Positions 8,495 to 16,415 of a DNA stretch of 64,000 nt are shown piece after piece (position 1 is the stretch's first letter; the number at the start of each line of letters is the position of its first letter). The DNA comes from SFWF01 sp045537915. Lineage in GTDB: Bacteria; Bacillota; Clostridia; Oscillospirales; Acutalibacteraceae. The stretch covers positions 1-64,000 of the forward strand of contig JAZSQK010000011.1 in assembly GCA_045537915.1 (NCBI GenBank). The letters are read 5' to 3'. Position numbers and translations under genes: made by a program. Under the pieces are notes generated by a model. That model ran no database searches and was not told the DNA's origin. It saw only the letters and a program-made list of their open reading frames with translations.

Positions 8495-10199
8495 TTACTT
8501 TATCTCAATTTCATGAAGGATATTATAACCATCGCCCTCAAAATCAAGATTATTTGAAAGTGAAGCAAAATCATCCATACCGTTCTTGAGATAGAAAGCG
8601 ATATAATATTTACCGCTCTCTTTAGGCAGAGTAAGGTCTGCCTTGAGGTTATAGTTTATTACATCGTTCTGTACACTAGAGGTTTTCTCTGTAACGTAAT
8701 AGTCTGCAGGCAAACTCATCCAGCTGTTAGGATCTCCTGCTTTAACAGTATATACGACATCATAATTTTCATCGAGAATAGCATATCCTGACTCAAGGAA
8801 CCAAGCCGCAGCAAAGCCATAGTTTTTAAAGGAAAGGTCAACAGAAAGGTTTTTTTCCTTTACCTACGGTTCCTTTAAAGGTTGCGCTGTCAGCCACAAG
8901 CTTATATCCTAAATGATCACGGATAAATTCATAGGGATTTCTTTCGGTAAGAGCTTCTCCGTTTTCATCAATAAACCAATTGGGGTCATAGATTATGCCC
9001 TTTGAGTCAAGAAGCTCGGGTGTTACGGTTTCATACTCTATCCATTTAAGCATAACATTGTTCTCAGGCGAATTCCAAACCCCAACCTCGCCCATTGTAT
9101 GCCAGTTGCTGAGGGTGGTGTGTCTGTGATGCGCCATCTGAACGATAACATCAATACCCAGAGGCATACGATTTGTTGTATACATTCCTCTGTTTGTATA
9201 CATTTCGCCCGACTGAGAGGTATAAGCGGCAGTTTCTGTTACCCACTGCCACTCATCTATATAGTTAGGCTGAGTAGTAAAGCATTTGTGCTGATCAAAA
9301 CAGGTTTCATAATCATGGTTGTACTGCCAACAACCCGAATGGAAATCTTTTTCTGCCGTTTCTCCGAAAACAGCATCGTTATTAAAGCCTATATAGTTTG
9401 CATAGGGATAATCCTCTCCATGCTCCTTCTTATATGCTTCAAGCAGGTCGTTTTTATATCTGGGCATACGAACCGTGAACTGTAAACCGTTAGGAACGCA
9501 CATATATCTGACTATGGCATCAATTACATTGTTAAAATCAACGGGAGGCCACTGGAAGTTTGCAACCAACTCCCCGTTTCCTATAACTCCGCTGGAAACC
9601 TTATGAATAACATCAAGGTTTTTCGCAATGTATTCACCAAGCTGCTTAATATGCTTTATCATATGCTCTTCATCGGCGCAAACATTATCCAGATATGCCT
9701 TGTCTTCAGGGTTTGAAATATATTTATCAGAGCAGTCACCGTATGCGTGTCTCCAAAGAATTCTAACCTTTTTTGCTCTGCAATAATCAAGGAAAATATC
9801 CAGAACCTCAAGATATCTGTCGGGTATAGCTTCTGCATCGTTACAATCGTGGAAATTGATATAAGCTATAGCCAATTTGTTATTTGTTTCGCTAAGGTAC
9901 TGATTGCATATTCTAATGATTTGCTTTTCCAAGTCCTTATCATCATCATTTATGTTGAGGTACATATAGCTGTCTTTCATTTCCGGATTATACTGTGCAG
10001 TATCATACAGGTTTATACAGATTTCAGTTCTGTAGCCTCTGTCGGGATTATTGTTTATCCAGTCCGATTGAACACCCATAAGCGGCTTGTATGTAATCTG
10101 TGTGTCAATAGACTCTCCACCCGAGCAACCTACGGCGCCGAGGGTGAATACTGTTACGACAGTAAGCAGCAGGGCTATAAGTTTCATTGCTCTTTTCAT
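8495..10199 (-). pseudogene. Frameshifted DUF4874/DUF4832 lipoprotein gene, subfamily A copy 3
   Basis: The N-terminal part (10199 to 8838, 453 residues) has the A-type signal peptide (GAVGC, Cys25), NPDRGYR, IHKVSSGVIGNGE, NNDAVFGE, SGCWQYNHD and NPYEFIRDHLGYK, then stops at a TGA. The missing C-terminal module continues in another frame from about 8851 to 8495 (KNYGFAAAW, LTLPKESGKYYIAFYLKN, YNILHEIEI). The break falls in a run of seven A on the coding strand, and six A would restore one frame of roughly 568 residues. This copy is also the most divergent: its barrel N-terminus differs and WYSHDP is replaced. It may be a true pseudogene, an assembly error in a homopolymer, or a product rescued by polymerase slippage. 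Confidence 0.8.
8850..8856 (-). other. Homopolymer frameshift site in copy A3
   Basis: Seven consecutive A on the coding strand (GGA AAA AAA CCT) shift the reading frame so that a TGA follows three codons later. Removing one A gives GGA AAA AAC CTT TCT GTT, which continues into the conserved KNYGFAAAW module. The geometry needs a +1 shift or loss of one base, so it does not fit a classical -1 slippery site. Confidence 0.85.
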
Positions 10200-10216
10200 A
10201 AATTTTTCCTCCGTTT

Positions 10217-12094
10217 TTATTGAATTTCAAATTCATAAAAAATATTGTATTTATCAGATTCATATGTCATATCATTTGAGAGCTTTGCATAATCTTCCAT
10301 TGTGTTTCTCATATAAAAGGCAAGATAATACTTCCCTTTTTCAGATGGCAATGTTATATCCGCAGTTATATTATGCTCAAGCACCTCGGTAGATTGCCAG
10401 TTTTCTGGATCGTGGCTATACCAGGCAGACGGCTCTCCCGCTTTTACCGTAGATACAACATTGTAGTCCTCGTCCAGAATCATATATCCGCTTTCCATAT
10501 TAAATGCTGCGGCAAAGCCGTAGTTTTTTAGCTTTAAATCAACATTCAACATTGATTTTTTGCCTATTGAGCCCTCCAGAACAGCGTTTTGGGCAACGAC
10601 CTTATAGCCCAAATGGTCACGGATAAATTCATACGCATTTCTTGTAACAAGATTGCCGTCATTGTCATAAAACCAGGCGGGATCATAGATAATTCCCTCG
10701 GCTTCAAGCATTTGGGGAGTAATCGTTTCATTATCTATCCAACGCTGCATTACAGAGTCACCCGGTATTTTCTTTCCATTACTGGTCGTTCCACTAAATC
10801 CAGCTTCTATATAACTATTCCATTGGCTCATGGTAGTATATCTCTGATGGGCTACTTCTTTTATCATTTCTATACCCGTAGGAGCTTTTTCGGAATTCTT
10901 ACGGACAAGATTATGATATATCTCACCCGACTGCGGAGTATATGCGGCAGTCTGGCAAACATAGTTCCACCAATCGTTCTTCTTGTGTGTGCCTCCCAGA
11001 TCTTTTTCTTCGCACTGTCCCGACCCTGTCACGTTAAAGTTGTGGTTATACTGATAACAACCCGAATTACAACCATATTTTTCGGTTTCCCCGAACATAG
11101 CGTCATTGTTGAAACCAATCAGATTTGCATACTCATAATCAGGATCGTTGGTTATAAGATTCAGCTTATACTCAGGCATACGTACTGTAAAATAAATATT
11201 ATTTGGTACGCATATTTTTTCAACTATAGCCTTGATGATATTATCGTAGTTTACCTGAGGATATTGATATCCCACCGCCATTTCTCCGCCCGAGCCGATA
11301 ACACCCGAAGATATCTTATGTATAATACCGATATTTTTAGTTATAAAAGGCGCAAGTTGACCGATATGCGCTATCATTACCTCCTCTGAGGCTCCGTATT
11401 TTTCGTGTTCTTTCCTGCTTTCTTCATTTAAACGCCAGTTACTCTGAACAATGTGGTAGCCGTAACGGAAAAGCACCTTGCATTTACGCTCATAACAACG
11501 GTCTAAAAAGAGCTGAAGGATATCGAGAACGCTCTGGGGCAAAGCCGTGTCTTTATTAAAAGACCAGAGGGTTGCCTGTAAAAGAATCAGCTTGGGATTA
11601 TAGTCAGACTTTTCATTTCTGAAATAAACAAGAGTAAAGAGATAGTCCATTACCCTTGCGTTATACTCTTCATCCATATTCGCATAGAAGAGGTCAACAT
11701 TGTGTTTGCCGTGACACTTTGAAGAAGAATTATATTTAACAGAGCCATCCGCTCTTCTGATTATAAGGTCGCAGGTGGTACTTGCTTTAGAGGGATCGTT
11801 GGGATCGGGATGTTCAGGATAAATAACAACAGGCATTGTAGTCCTGTACCCTCTGTCAGGATTATTAAAAAGAAGAATATCATTGCTTCTACCCGCAACA
11901 GTTCCGACAGATACATCGCTTTTATAGGAGCGCTCATCGCCCGCCGACAACGCAGAAAATTCAATATTTATTTTCTGCGAACAGATGTGCTCCCGTGGGT
12001 CTTGCGCCGAAGGCTTTTTACTACAGCCCACCGATGCTGCTAATACAATAATTAAACTTATCATGTAACAAAAGAACCTTATGTGGATGCGCAT
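10217..12094 (-). CDS. Secreted DUF4874/DUF4832 lipoprotein, subfamily B copy 3
   Basis: This 625-residue protein is the first gene of the array. Its signal peptide ends in ASVGC with probable lipid-anchored Cys24. The B-specific segment AGRSNDILLFNNPDRGYRTT is followed by HPDPNDPSK. IHKISSGVIGSGGE, NNDAMFGE, SGCYQYNHN, AAYTPQSGEIY and RNAYEFIRDHLGYK come next, then a C-terminal beta module with KNYGFAAAF. The ATG at 12094 has GAGGAAAG upstream. It faces the AraC gene across a 313-base divergent region with a good promoter and inverted repeats, so transcription of B3-A3-B2 probably starts here. The function is not known. Confidence 0.85.
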   Translation of the reverse strand: MRIHIRFFCYMISLIIVLAASVGCSKKPSAQDPREHICSQKINIEFSALSAGDERSYKSDVSVGTVAGRSNDILLFNNPDRGYRTTMPVVIYPEHPDPNDPSKASTTCDLIIRRADGSVKYNSSSKCHGKHNVDLFYANMDEEYNARVMDYLFTLVYFRNEKSDYNPKLILLQATLWSFNKDTALPQSVLDILQLFLDRCYERKCKVLFRYGYHIVQSNWRLNEESRKEHEKYGASEEVMIAHIGQLAPFITKNIGIIHKISSGVIGSGGEMAVGYQYPQVNYDNIIKAIVEKICVPNNIYFTVRMPEYKLNLITNDPDYEYANLIGFNNDAMFGETEKYGCNSGCYQYNHNFNVTGSGQCEEKDLGGTHKKNDWWNYVCQTAAYTPQSGEIYHNLVRKNSEKAPTGIEMIKEVAHQRYTTMSQWNSYIEAGFSGTTSNGKKIPGDSVMQRWIDNETITPQMLEAEGIIYDPAWFYDNDGNLVTRNAYEFIRDHLGYKVVAQNAVLEGSIGKKSMLNVDLKLKNYGFAAAFNMESGYMILDEDYNVVSTVKAGEPSAWYSHDPENWQSTEVLEHNITADITLPSEKGKYYLAFYMRNTMEDYAKLSNDMTYESDKYNIFYEFEIQ

Positions 12095-12204
12095 TTTCTT
12101 TCCTCACTTGCTATTAATACTACTCTTTATACGGATTTAAACAAAAAACAAAACTGCGTTTGCCCATGGATTTTAAAGTTAAAACGTATAATGAATTTAA
12201 GTTA

Positions 12205-12233
12205 ATTATATCATTTGAAATAAAAACACTCAA
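12205..12233 (-). promoter_or_regulatory. Promoter of the DUF4832 array
   Basis: Minus-strand -35 TTGAGT (12228-12233) and -10 TATAAT (12205-12210) are separated by exactly 17 bases, upstream of copy B3. The spacer and both boxes are overlapped or flanked by the inverted repeat at 12211-12237. Confidence 0.75.
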
Positions 12234-12237
12234 ATGA
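12211..12237. promoter_or_regulatory. Inverted repeat over the array promoter (operator candidate)
   Basis: TCATTTGA and TCAAATGA are perfect inverted arms 11 bases apart. One arm abuts the -10 box and the other overlaps the -35 box of the array promoter. That placement suits a repressor or catabolite-type operator. No known consensus was recognised. Confidence 0.5.
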
Positions 12238-12343
12238 ATAGTGCATTTTTTGCATTATAATTGTATTGTGCTAGCAATTGTACTGTTATATACCAATTAT
12301 TACTAGTTAGTGCTAATTTTTTTGAATATTTTGCACAAATATA

Positions 12344-12373
12344 TTGACATTTAGAAAAGATTTATGCTATAAT
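12344..12373 (+). promoter_or_regulatory. Promoter of the AraC-family regulator
   Basis: Plus-strand -35 TTGACA (12344-12349) and -10 TATAAT (12368-12373) are 18 bases apart. A TG extended -10 element sits just before TATAAT. The divergent region (12095-12407) holds this promoter, the array promoter, inverted repeats and two GTGCTA motifs (12268, 12310), but no gene. Confidence 0.8.
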
Positions 12374-12407
12374 CCAATAGCACAATCCTTTCAAGGAGGT
12401 TGTCTTT

Positions 12408-13334
12408 TTGGATATTTATAAAATGCCAATCTTAACAGAAAAAGTTCTTGAATTAAAACACCTTGCTATTCTATGCAAACAAAAAGTGTTTAAGGAAGAA
12501 GTTGCTCCTCGTGTTGAAATAAGCAACTCTTTTTGGAACCTAATATATGTTGAGAGCGGAGTTATTAATATATATCTGAATGATGATAAGCATCTTATAG
12601 CAAAAAGCAATACGGTTGTTTTTATTCCCCCTGAAAAAACATTTTCTATCTCCTCCGCAAACGATGGTGACTCGATCTGTATTTTAGCTTCTTTTCATAT
12701 TGAAACCAATGATCTAACCGGTTTTAAAACTCACCCAGTTAAATGCAACTCAAAAGAGCTAGACAGGCTTAATTGTGCCCTAACTAATTTTACTCAAGCA
12801 GCTCATTTACTTAAAAAGCTTTCGGAAGAGTTGCCAAAAGCAAGTATAACAGAACAGAATTTTTGGATGTACAAAACTTGTTTACAGGTTGCATACTGTA
12901 GCTTTGAATTTCTGCTCCTTAATTTTTATACCAGCCGTGCATTACATACTAAAAATTCACACAAGCTCATTCATCACGAAAACATAGCGTCTTCAATTGA
13001 AGTGTATTTGGCAGAACACTTACTAGATTCTATATCGCTTGAGGAAACTGCCCTACATTTTGGATATAGCGTTTCTAACCTGCAAAAGATCTTTAAAGCG
13101 GTAACCGGAGAAAGTATCATTGTTTATTTCAACAAGTTGAAACTAGAAGAGGCAAAGCGACTGATTTCACAGACCTCTATGAACTTCGCTCAGATAGCAA
13201 ATTACCTGGGATATACCTCTTCAAATTATTTTTCAAGAATTTTCAAGGCTACTTTAGGAATGACTCCTACAGAATATGCAAATATTTATCAAAACAAAAA
13301 AAATACAGAAGAATCAAAAAAACAAGATTCATAA
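12408..13334 (+). CDS. AraC-family transcriptional regulator
   Basis: This 308-residue DNA-binding regulator has an N-terminal cupin-like sensor region (about 25-110, with GVINIYLNDDKHLIAKSN) and a C-terminal pair of helix-turn-helix motifs (about 205-300). The second motif shows the family pattern FAQIANYLGYTSSNYFSRIF followed by GMTPTEY. The TTG at 12408 is chosen because AAGGAGG ends seven bases before it; the next ATG, at 12423, is too far from that site. It is transcribed away from the DUF4832 array and lies between the array and the sugar ABC operon. It is therefore the likely local activator of one or both, probably responding to a sugar. Confidence 0.9.
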   Translation: MDIYKMPILTEKVLELKHLAILCKQKVFKEEVAPRVEISNSFWNLIYVESGVINIYLNDDKHLIAKSNTVVFIPPEKTFSISSANDGDSICILASFHIETNDLTGFKTHPVKCNSKELDRLNCALTNFTQAAHLLKKLSEELPKASITEQNFWMYKTCLQVAYCSFEFLLLNFYTSRALHTKNSHKLIHHENIASSIEVYLAEHLLDSISLEETALHFGYSVSNLQKIFKAVTGESIIVYFNKLKLEEAKRLISQTSMNFAQIANYLGYTSSNYFSRIFKATLGMTPTEYANIYQNKKNTEESKKQDS

Positions 13335-13368
13335 TTTATACTATTAAAAACACACTAAAGTAATACAT

Positions 13369-13411
13369 AAAGAGCAAGGTAAAATATTTCTTTTTTACTT
13401 TGCTCTTTTTT
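13369..13411 (+). terminator. Terminator of the AraC-family gene
   Basis: A 16-base-pair stem (AAAGAGCAAGGTAAAA with TTTTACTTTGCTCTTT, one G-U pair) runs into a T tract on the plus strand. Confidence 0.85.
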
Positions 13412-13423
13412 ATGCATAAATTT

Positions 13424-13448
13424 AAGCCCGAACTTAAAGTTCGGGCTT
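13424..13448 (-). terminator. Terminator of the sugar ABC operon
   Basis: AAGCCCGAAC and GTTCGGGCTT form a ten-base-pair stem with a five-base loop just after the stop of the last operon gene. On the minus strand it is followed by a modest AAATTT stretch rather than a long T run. Confidence 0.7.
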
Positions 13449-13464
13449 GTGTTTAAGAAAGTTA

Positions 13465-15705
13465 TTAAATTCTAACAGTTGTTAACGGATCTATTTCCTT
13501 ACCGCTGAATGTAGCGGTTTCGGTGTTGCTCTGATTATATACCAGAACCACTCCGTTTTCATATTCAGTAATGCTTAAATTACCTTCATATCTGTGCGAC
13601 ACAATTACCTGATCGCAAAGACCGCTGCACACAGAATTGATATAAGCATAATCTGCAGGAATAACGTCCTTCCAGTCCGACATTCCGGTATTGAAGAGAA
13701 TCTTTAAATTGGAATTTTTCAGTTTGTTGCTCTCCATAGCAGTCAATCTGTATGTCGGCATCACACCATAAGCAGCGCACTCGTTAATAAGCTCGGTTCT
13801 GTTCTCCGAATAGTTAACGGGCAGACTACTAATCTTAGCATATCCGTGAACAACCATCGAATAGAATGGTACGCTTGCTGTAAATAGCGGTATTGCACTT
13901 GATTTTGTAGGCACCTCACTTAAAACAGCAGCGGTTTCCAACATATAAATATTTGCGCCATCAGATCCTACTTTTATTCCCTTATCTGACGCAGCCTTAT
14001 GAAGTTGCGAATAGGTATCCATAAACTGTTGCCTGTCAGCATGTGTCTTTGTGTTGAAATCGTTATAAAGCTCAGTACCGAGGTTCTGAAAAATAATTCC
14101 GCAACCAAGATCAGCATCGATAGAGTTAACAAACTTTTTACCGAACTTCTGGAGAGCTGCATTAGTTAGATATCTCCATTCGTCAAGTTTAGTGCCATTC
14201 CATGCGCCTGTGCTTAAAAGACCATACTGCTTTGTAATAGCTACGTTGTTCATTGAAGAAATATATCTATTTCCTTTAAACAAGCCGCCAAAACTGTAAT
14301 CTCTTGTAATATCAAATGCCATAAAGACATTGCCATTACCGACAGACTGAACCAAGGATTTAAGGGCTTTCTTTCCGCCGACCTTATTATCGACTTTAAA
14401 CTCAGAAAGTATTTTGTTTTCAAAGCCGCCCTTTTGGAACCCGTAAAGGAAAACTGTTGACTGGTCTACGCCATTTTCCTTCAAACCTTCTGTAAACTCC
14501 TGAACCTGTGCGAGTGTAGTTGCGGCAAGAGCACGTTTTACAGGTATACCAAATATAGTCTCTGATGAATAGGTCAGTCCAAAGAACTGCAGGAAGGGAT
14601 CAACCTTATCTGCGGTAACCTTTTTAAGAGAATACTTTTCAACCAAATACTCCCTGTAATATTTTGCCATTCCTGAATAATTTGCTTGTTCATTACTCAA
14701 AAATGCATATTCAATAACGGGATTCGCAGAAGAAAACGCCTCATCGCACATACGAATTGTACGGCTTACTGAATCCTGACTAATAAGGCCTGTTTCATCA
14801 AACTCTCTATACGGAAAAGACGACCAAACAGTTGCCAGTTTGAATCTTGACATTGAGGAGGACGCATTTATGGTTGCATAACCATCGCCGCCTTTAATAA
14901 TAGCAAAAAATGCATTATCCCCTACCTTAGCGCCAAAAACAGGCATTTTTATCCCGCTGGTATCAGAAACTGATCTATCTTTCAGATTTACACTGGGATC
15001 GGCTCCGTATACAGTGCTACTATAATCTGAAAAATTATTCTGCATTCCACTGAAATCAACGATTGCTCCGCTTCCGTCAGGAATGAAGAGGTAGCCCTCC
15101 TCCTCAGGAAACGCTGCGCCAAACATAGGAAGAACTTCTACATTGCAAAGCTTTGATGTTCCGTATTCTTCAACTTTATCAAACAAAACCTCGACTTTAA
15201 GTCCAGTTTGTGTTAGGAATACTGCCAGAGGAATTCTGAACATATGTACTTCCTTTGTAAAGTCATATGTTATTATTATTCCTGTTTTCTTTCCGTCCTC
15301 GATATACTCCTCAACCTTAAAGTTGCCATCTCTTACCGAAGCGCTGTAGCTGTTGATAGAGTTTCCCGGATTTCTTGTCTGATCAAGCAAGGTAATGCAA
15401 ATCTGAGATTTGATCTTGTCATTACCCGAAGATCTCTCAGAGGTTTGCTCCCTTGTAAGCTGAGGATTTGAATACCACATTTTTCCACTTGATTTTACTA
15501 AAACAGCAAATGCGGCAGTTTCTTTGTTAAAATAAAGTGAAAAGTCATTGTTCTCTGCAACAACTTCAAAACCGTAACCGGTAACCTTCAAAACCGCATA
15601 GGTCAAATCTAACGATTCCTTATCGGCAGTCTGATCAGCAAAAACCGGTGTAATGGAGACTGACATTACTAGCAAAACCAGAACAATTGAAAGTATCTTT
15701 TTCAT
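13465..15705 (-). CDS. Secreted DUF5696-like protein
   Basis: This 746-residue exported protein has a signal peptide of about 23 residues (ending PVFA) and no lipobox. The N-terminal half looks beta-rich, with NNDFSLYFNKETAAFAVLV and GKMWYSNP. The remainder has motifs such as GSGAIVDFSG, YREYLVEKYSLKK and IGxDLGCGIIFQN-like segments that suggest an alpha/beta barrel. The layout resembles the DUF5696 proteins known from sugar ABC operons in Paenibacillus and gut Firmicutes; I recall that association but cannot check it here. Its activity is unknown, and a glycan-binding or glycosidase-like role is inference. It is the last gene of the operon, 14 bases after the YIP1 gene. Confidence 0.65.
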   Translation of the reverse strand: MKKILSIVLVLLVMSVSITPVFADQTADKESLDLTYAVLKVTGYGFEVVAENNDFSLYFNKETAAFAVLVKSSGKMWYSNPQLTREQTSERSSGNDKIKSQICITLLDQTRNPGNSINSYSASVRDGNFKVEEYIEDGKKTGIIITYDFTKEVHMFRIPLAVFLTQTGLKVEVLFDKVEEYGTSKLCNVEVLPMFGAAFPEEEGYLFIPDGSGAIVDFSGMQNNFSDYSSTVYGADPSVNLKDRSVSDTSGIKMPVFGAKVGDNAFFAIIKGGDGYATINASSSMSRFKLATVWSSFPYREFDETGLISQDSVSRTIRMCDEAFSSANPVIEYAFLSNEQANYSGMAKYYREYLVEKYSLKKVTADKVDPFLQFFGLTYSSETIFGIPVKRALAATTLAQVQEFTEGLKENGVDQSTVFLYGFQKGGFENKILSEFKVDNKVGGKKALKSLVQSVGNGNVFMAFDITRDYSFGGLFKGNRYISSMNNVAITKQYGLLSTGAWNGTKLDEWRYLTNAALQKFGKKFVNSIDADLGCGIIFQNLGTELYNDFNTKTHADRQQFMDTYSQLHKAASDKGIKVGSDGANIYMLETAAVLSEVPTKSSAIPLFTASVPFYSMVVHGYAKISSLPVNYSENRTELINECAAYGVMPTYRLTAMESNKLKNSNLKILFNTGMSDWKDVIPADYAYINSVCSGLCDQVIVSHRYEGNLSITEYENGVVLVYNQSNTETATFSGKEIDPLTTVRI

Positions 15706-15719
15706 TTCTGCAATCTCCT

Positions 15720-16403
15720 TTACAATATTATTTCAAAGTATAGGTTTTGAATAAAACTAAACAATTGCTGTGAAATTGAGAAGAATAGCAAAGCAATAAA
15801 AGCTAAAGCTAAAATTCCAAGCAGTGTAACTATTGCCAACACAATTGTTTTAGAAACCGTAAACTGCTGACATACCATCATACCCAAGAATTCAAGCAAC
15901 AATGTCCAACCGTATCCAATAAGTTGGATAGCAGAAATAAGTATCGCTTCATCACTTGAGGCAATATTAGAAAAAATCATAATAAACGGCTCTACTATCA
16001 ACATAGGAAGTAGTGTATATGCTGTTATAATATATATTTCTTTAAAGGTTCCTTCACCATCAAATAAGGTGCATGAAGCCCAGTTGCAAATACACCAAAC
16101 GAAGACAAAACCAACTGTTGTTGCCAGAGTCATTATAGGCGAAACGCCCTCTTCCCTTGCAAAAAGATAGCCCTTTACACCTCCGCTGACAACCTGTTCA
16201 ATAAAGAAAATTGCAACCAGAATGTTTGCTAAAAACAGAGAACCGGTTCCTTCATACTTAACATCATTCAAAGCATCAATCGGATGCGAGAACAATCTGA
16301 ACAGATGATGAACATAGCTTCTTTTAAAGCGCTTTGAAGGGTCTTTACCTATATTCTTGATACTAATGACAAGCAACCGTCCGAGTTTTGTAAAATTATT
16401 CAT
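15720..16403 (-). CDS. YIP1-family membrane protein
   Basis: This 227-residue integral membrane protein has about five hydrophobic segments, including LFLANILVAIFFIEQV and TLATTVGFVFVWCIC. The central GEGTFKEIYIITAYTLLPML segment is typical of the bacterial YIP1 superfamily. The N-terminal 55 residues are basic and cytoplasmic. The role in bacteria is not defined. It lies between the NHL/TPR protein and the DUF5696-like protein, with gaps of 12-16 bases, so it is cotranscribed with the sugar importer. It may anchor or organise these surface components. Confidence 0.7.
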   Translation of the reverse strand: MNNFTKLGRLLVISIKNIGKDPSKRFKRSYVHHLFRLFSHPIDALNDVKYEGTGSLFLANILVAIFFIEQVVSGGVKGYLFAREEGVSPIMTLATTVGFVFVWCICNWASCTLFDGEGTFKEIYIITAYTLLPMLIVEPFIMIFSNIASSDEAILISAIQLIGYGWTLLLEFLGMMVCQQFTVSKTIVLAIVTLLGILALAFIALLFFSISQQLFSFIQNLYFEIIL

Positions 16404-16415
16404 ACGATCACCCCA

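Noticed and set aside
8850..8856. Programmed -1 ribosomal frameshift at an A-rich slippery site in copy A3
   Set aside because: The downstream frame lies at +1 relative to the upstream frame, so a -1 slip would not join the two halves. A one-base insertion or deletion fits better.
10589..11389. Long plus-strand open frame of 266 codons opposite copy B3
   Set aside because: It has no ribosome binding site, and similar antisense frames recur opposite each DUF4832 copy. It is a shadow of the conserved minus-strand coding.
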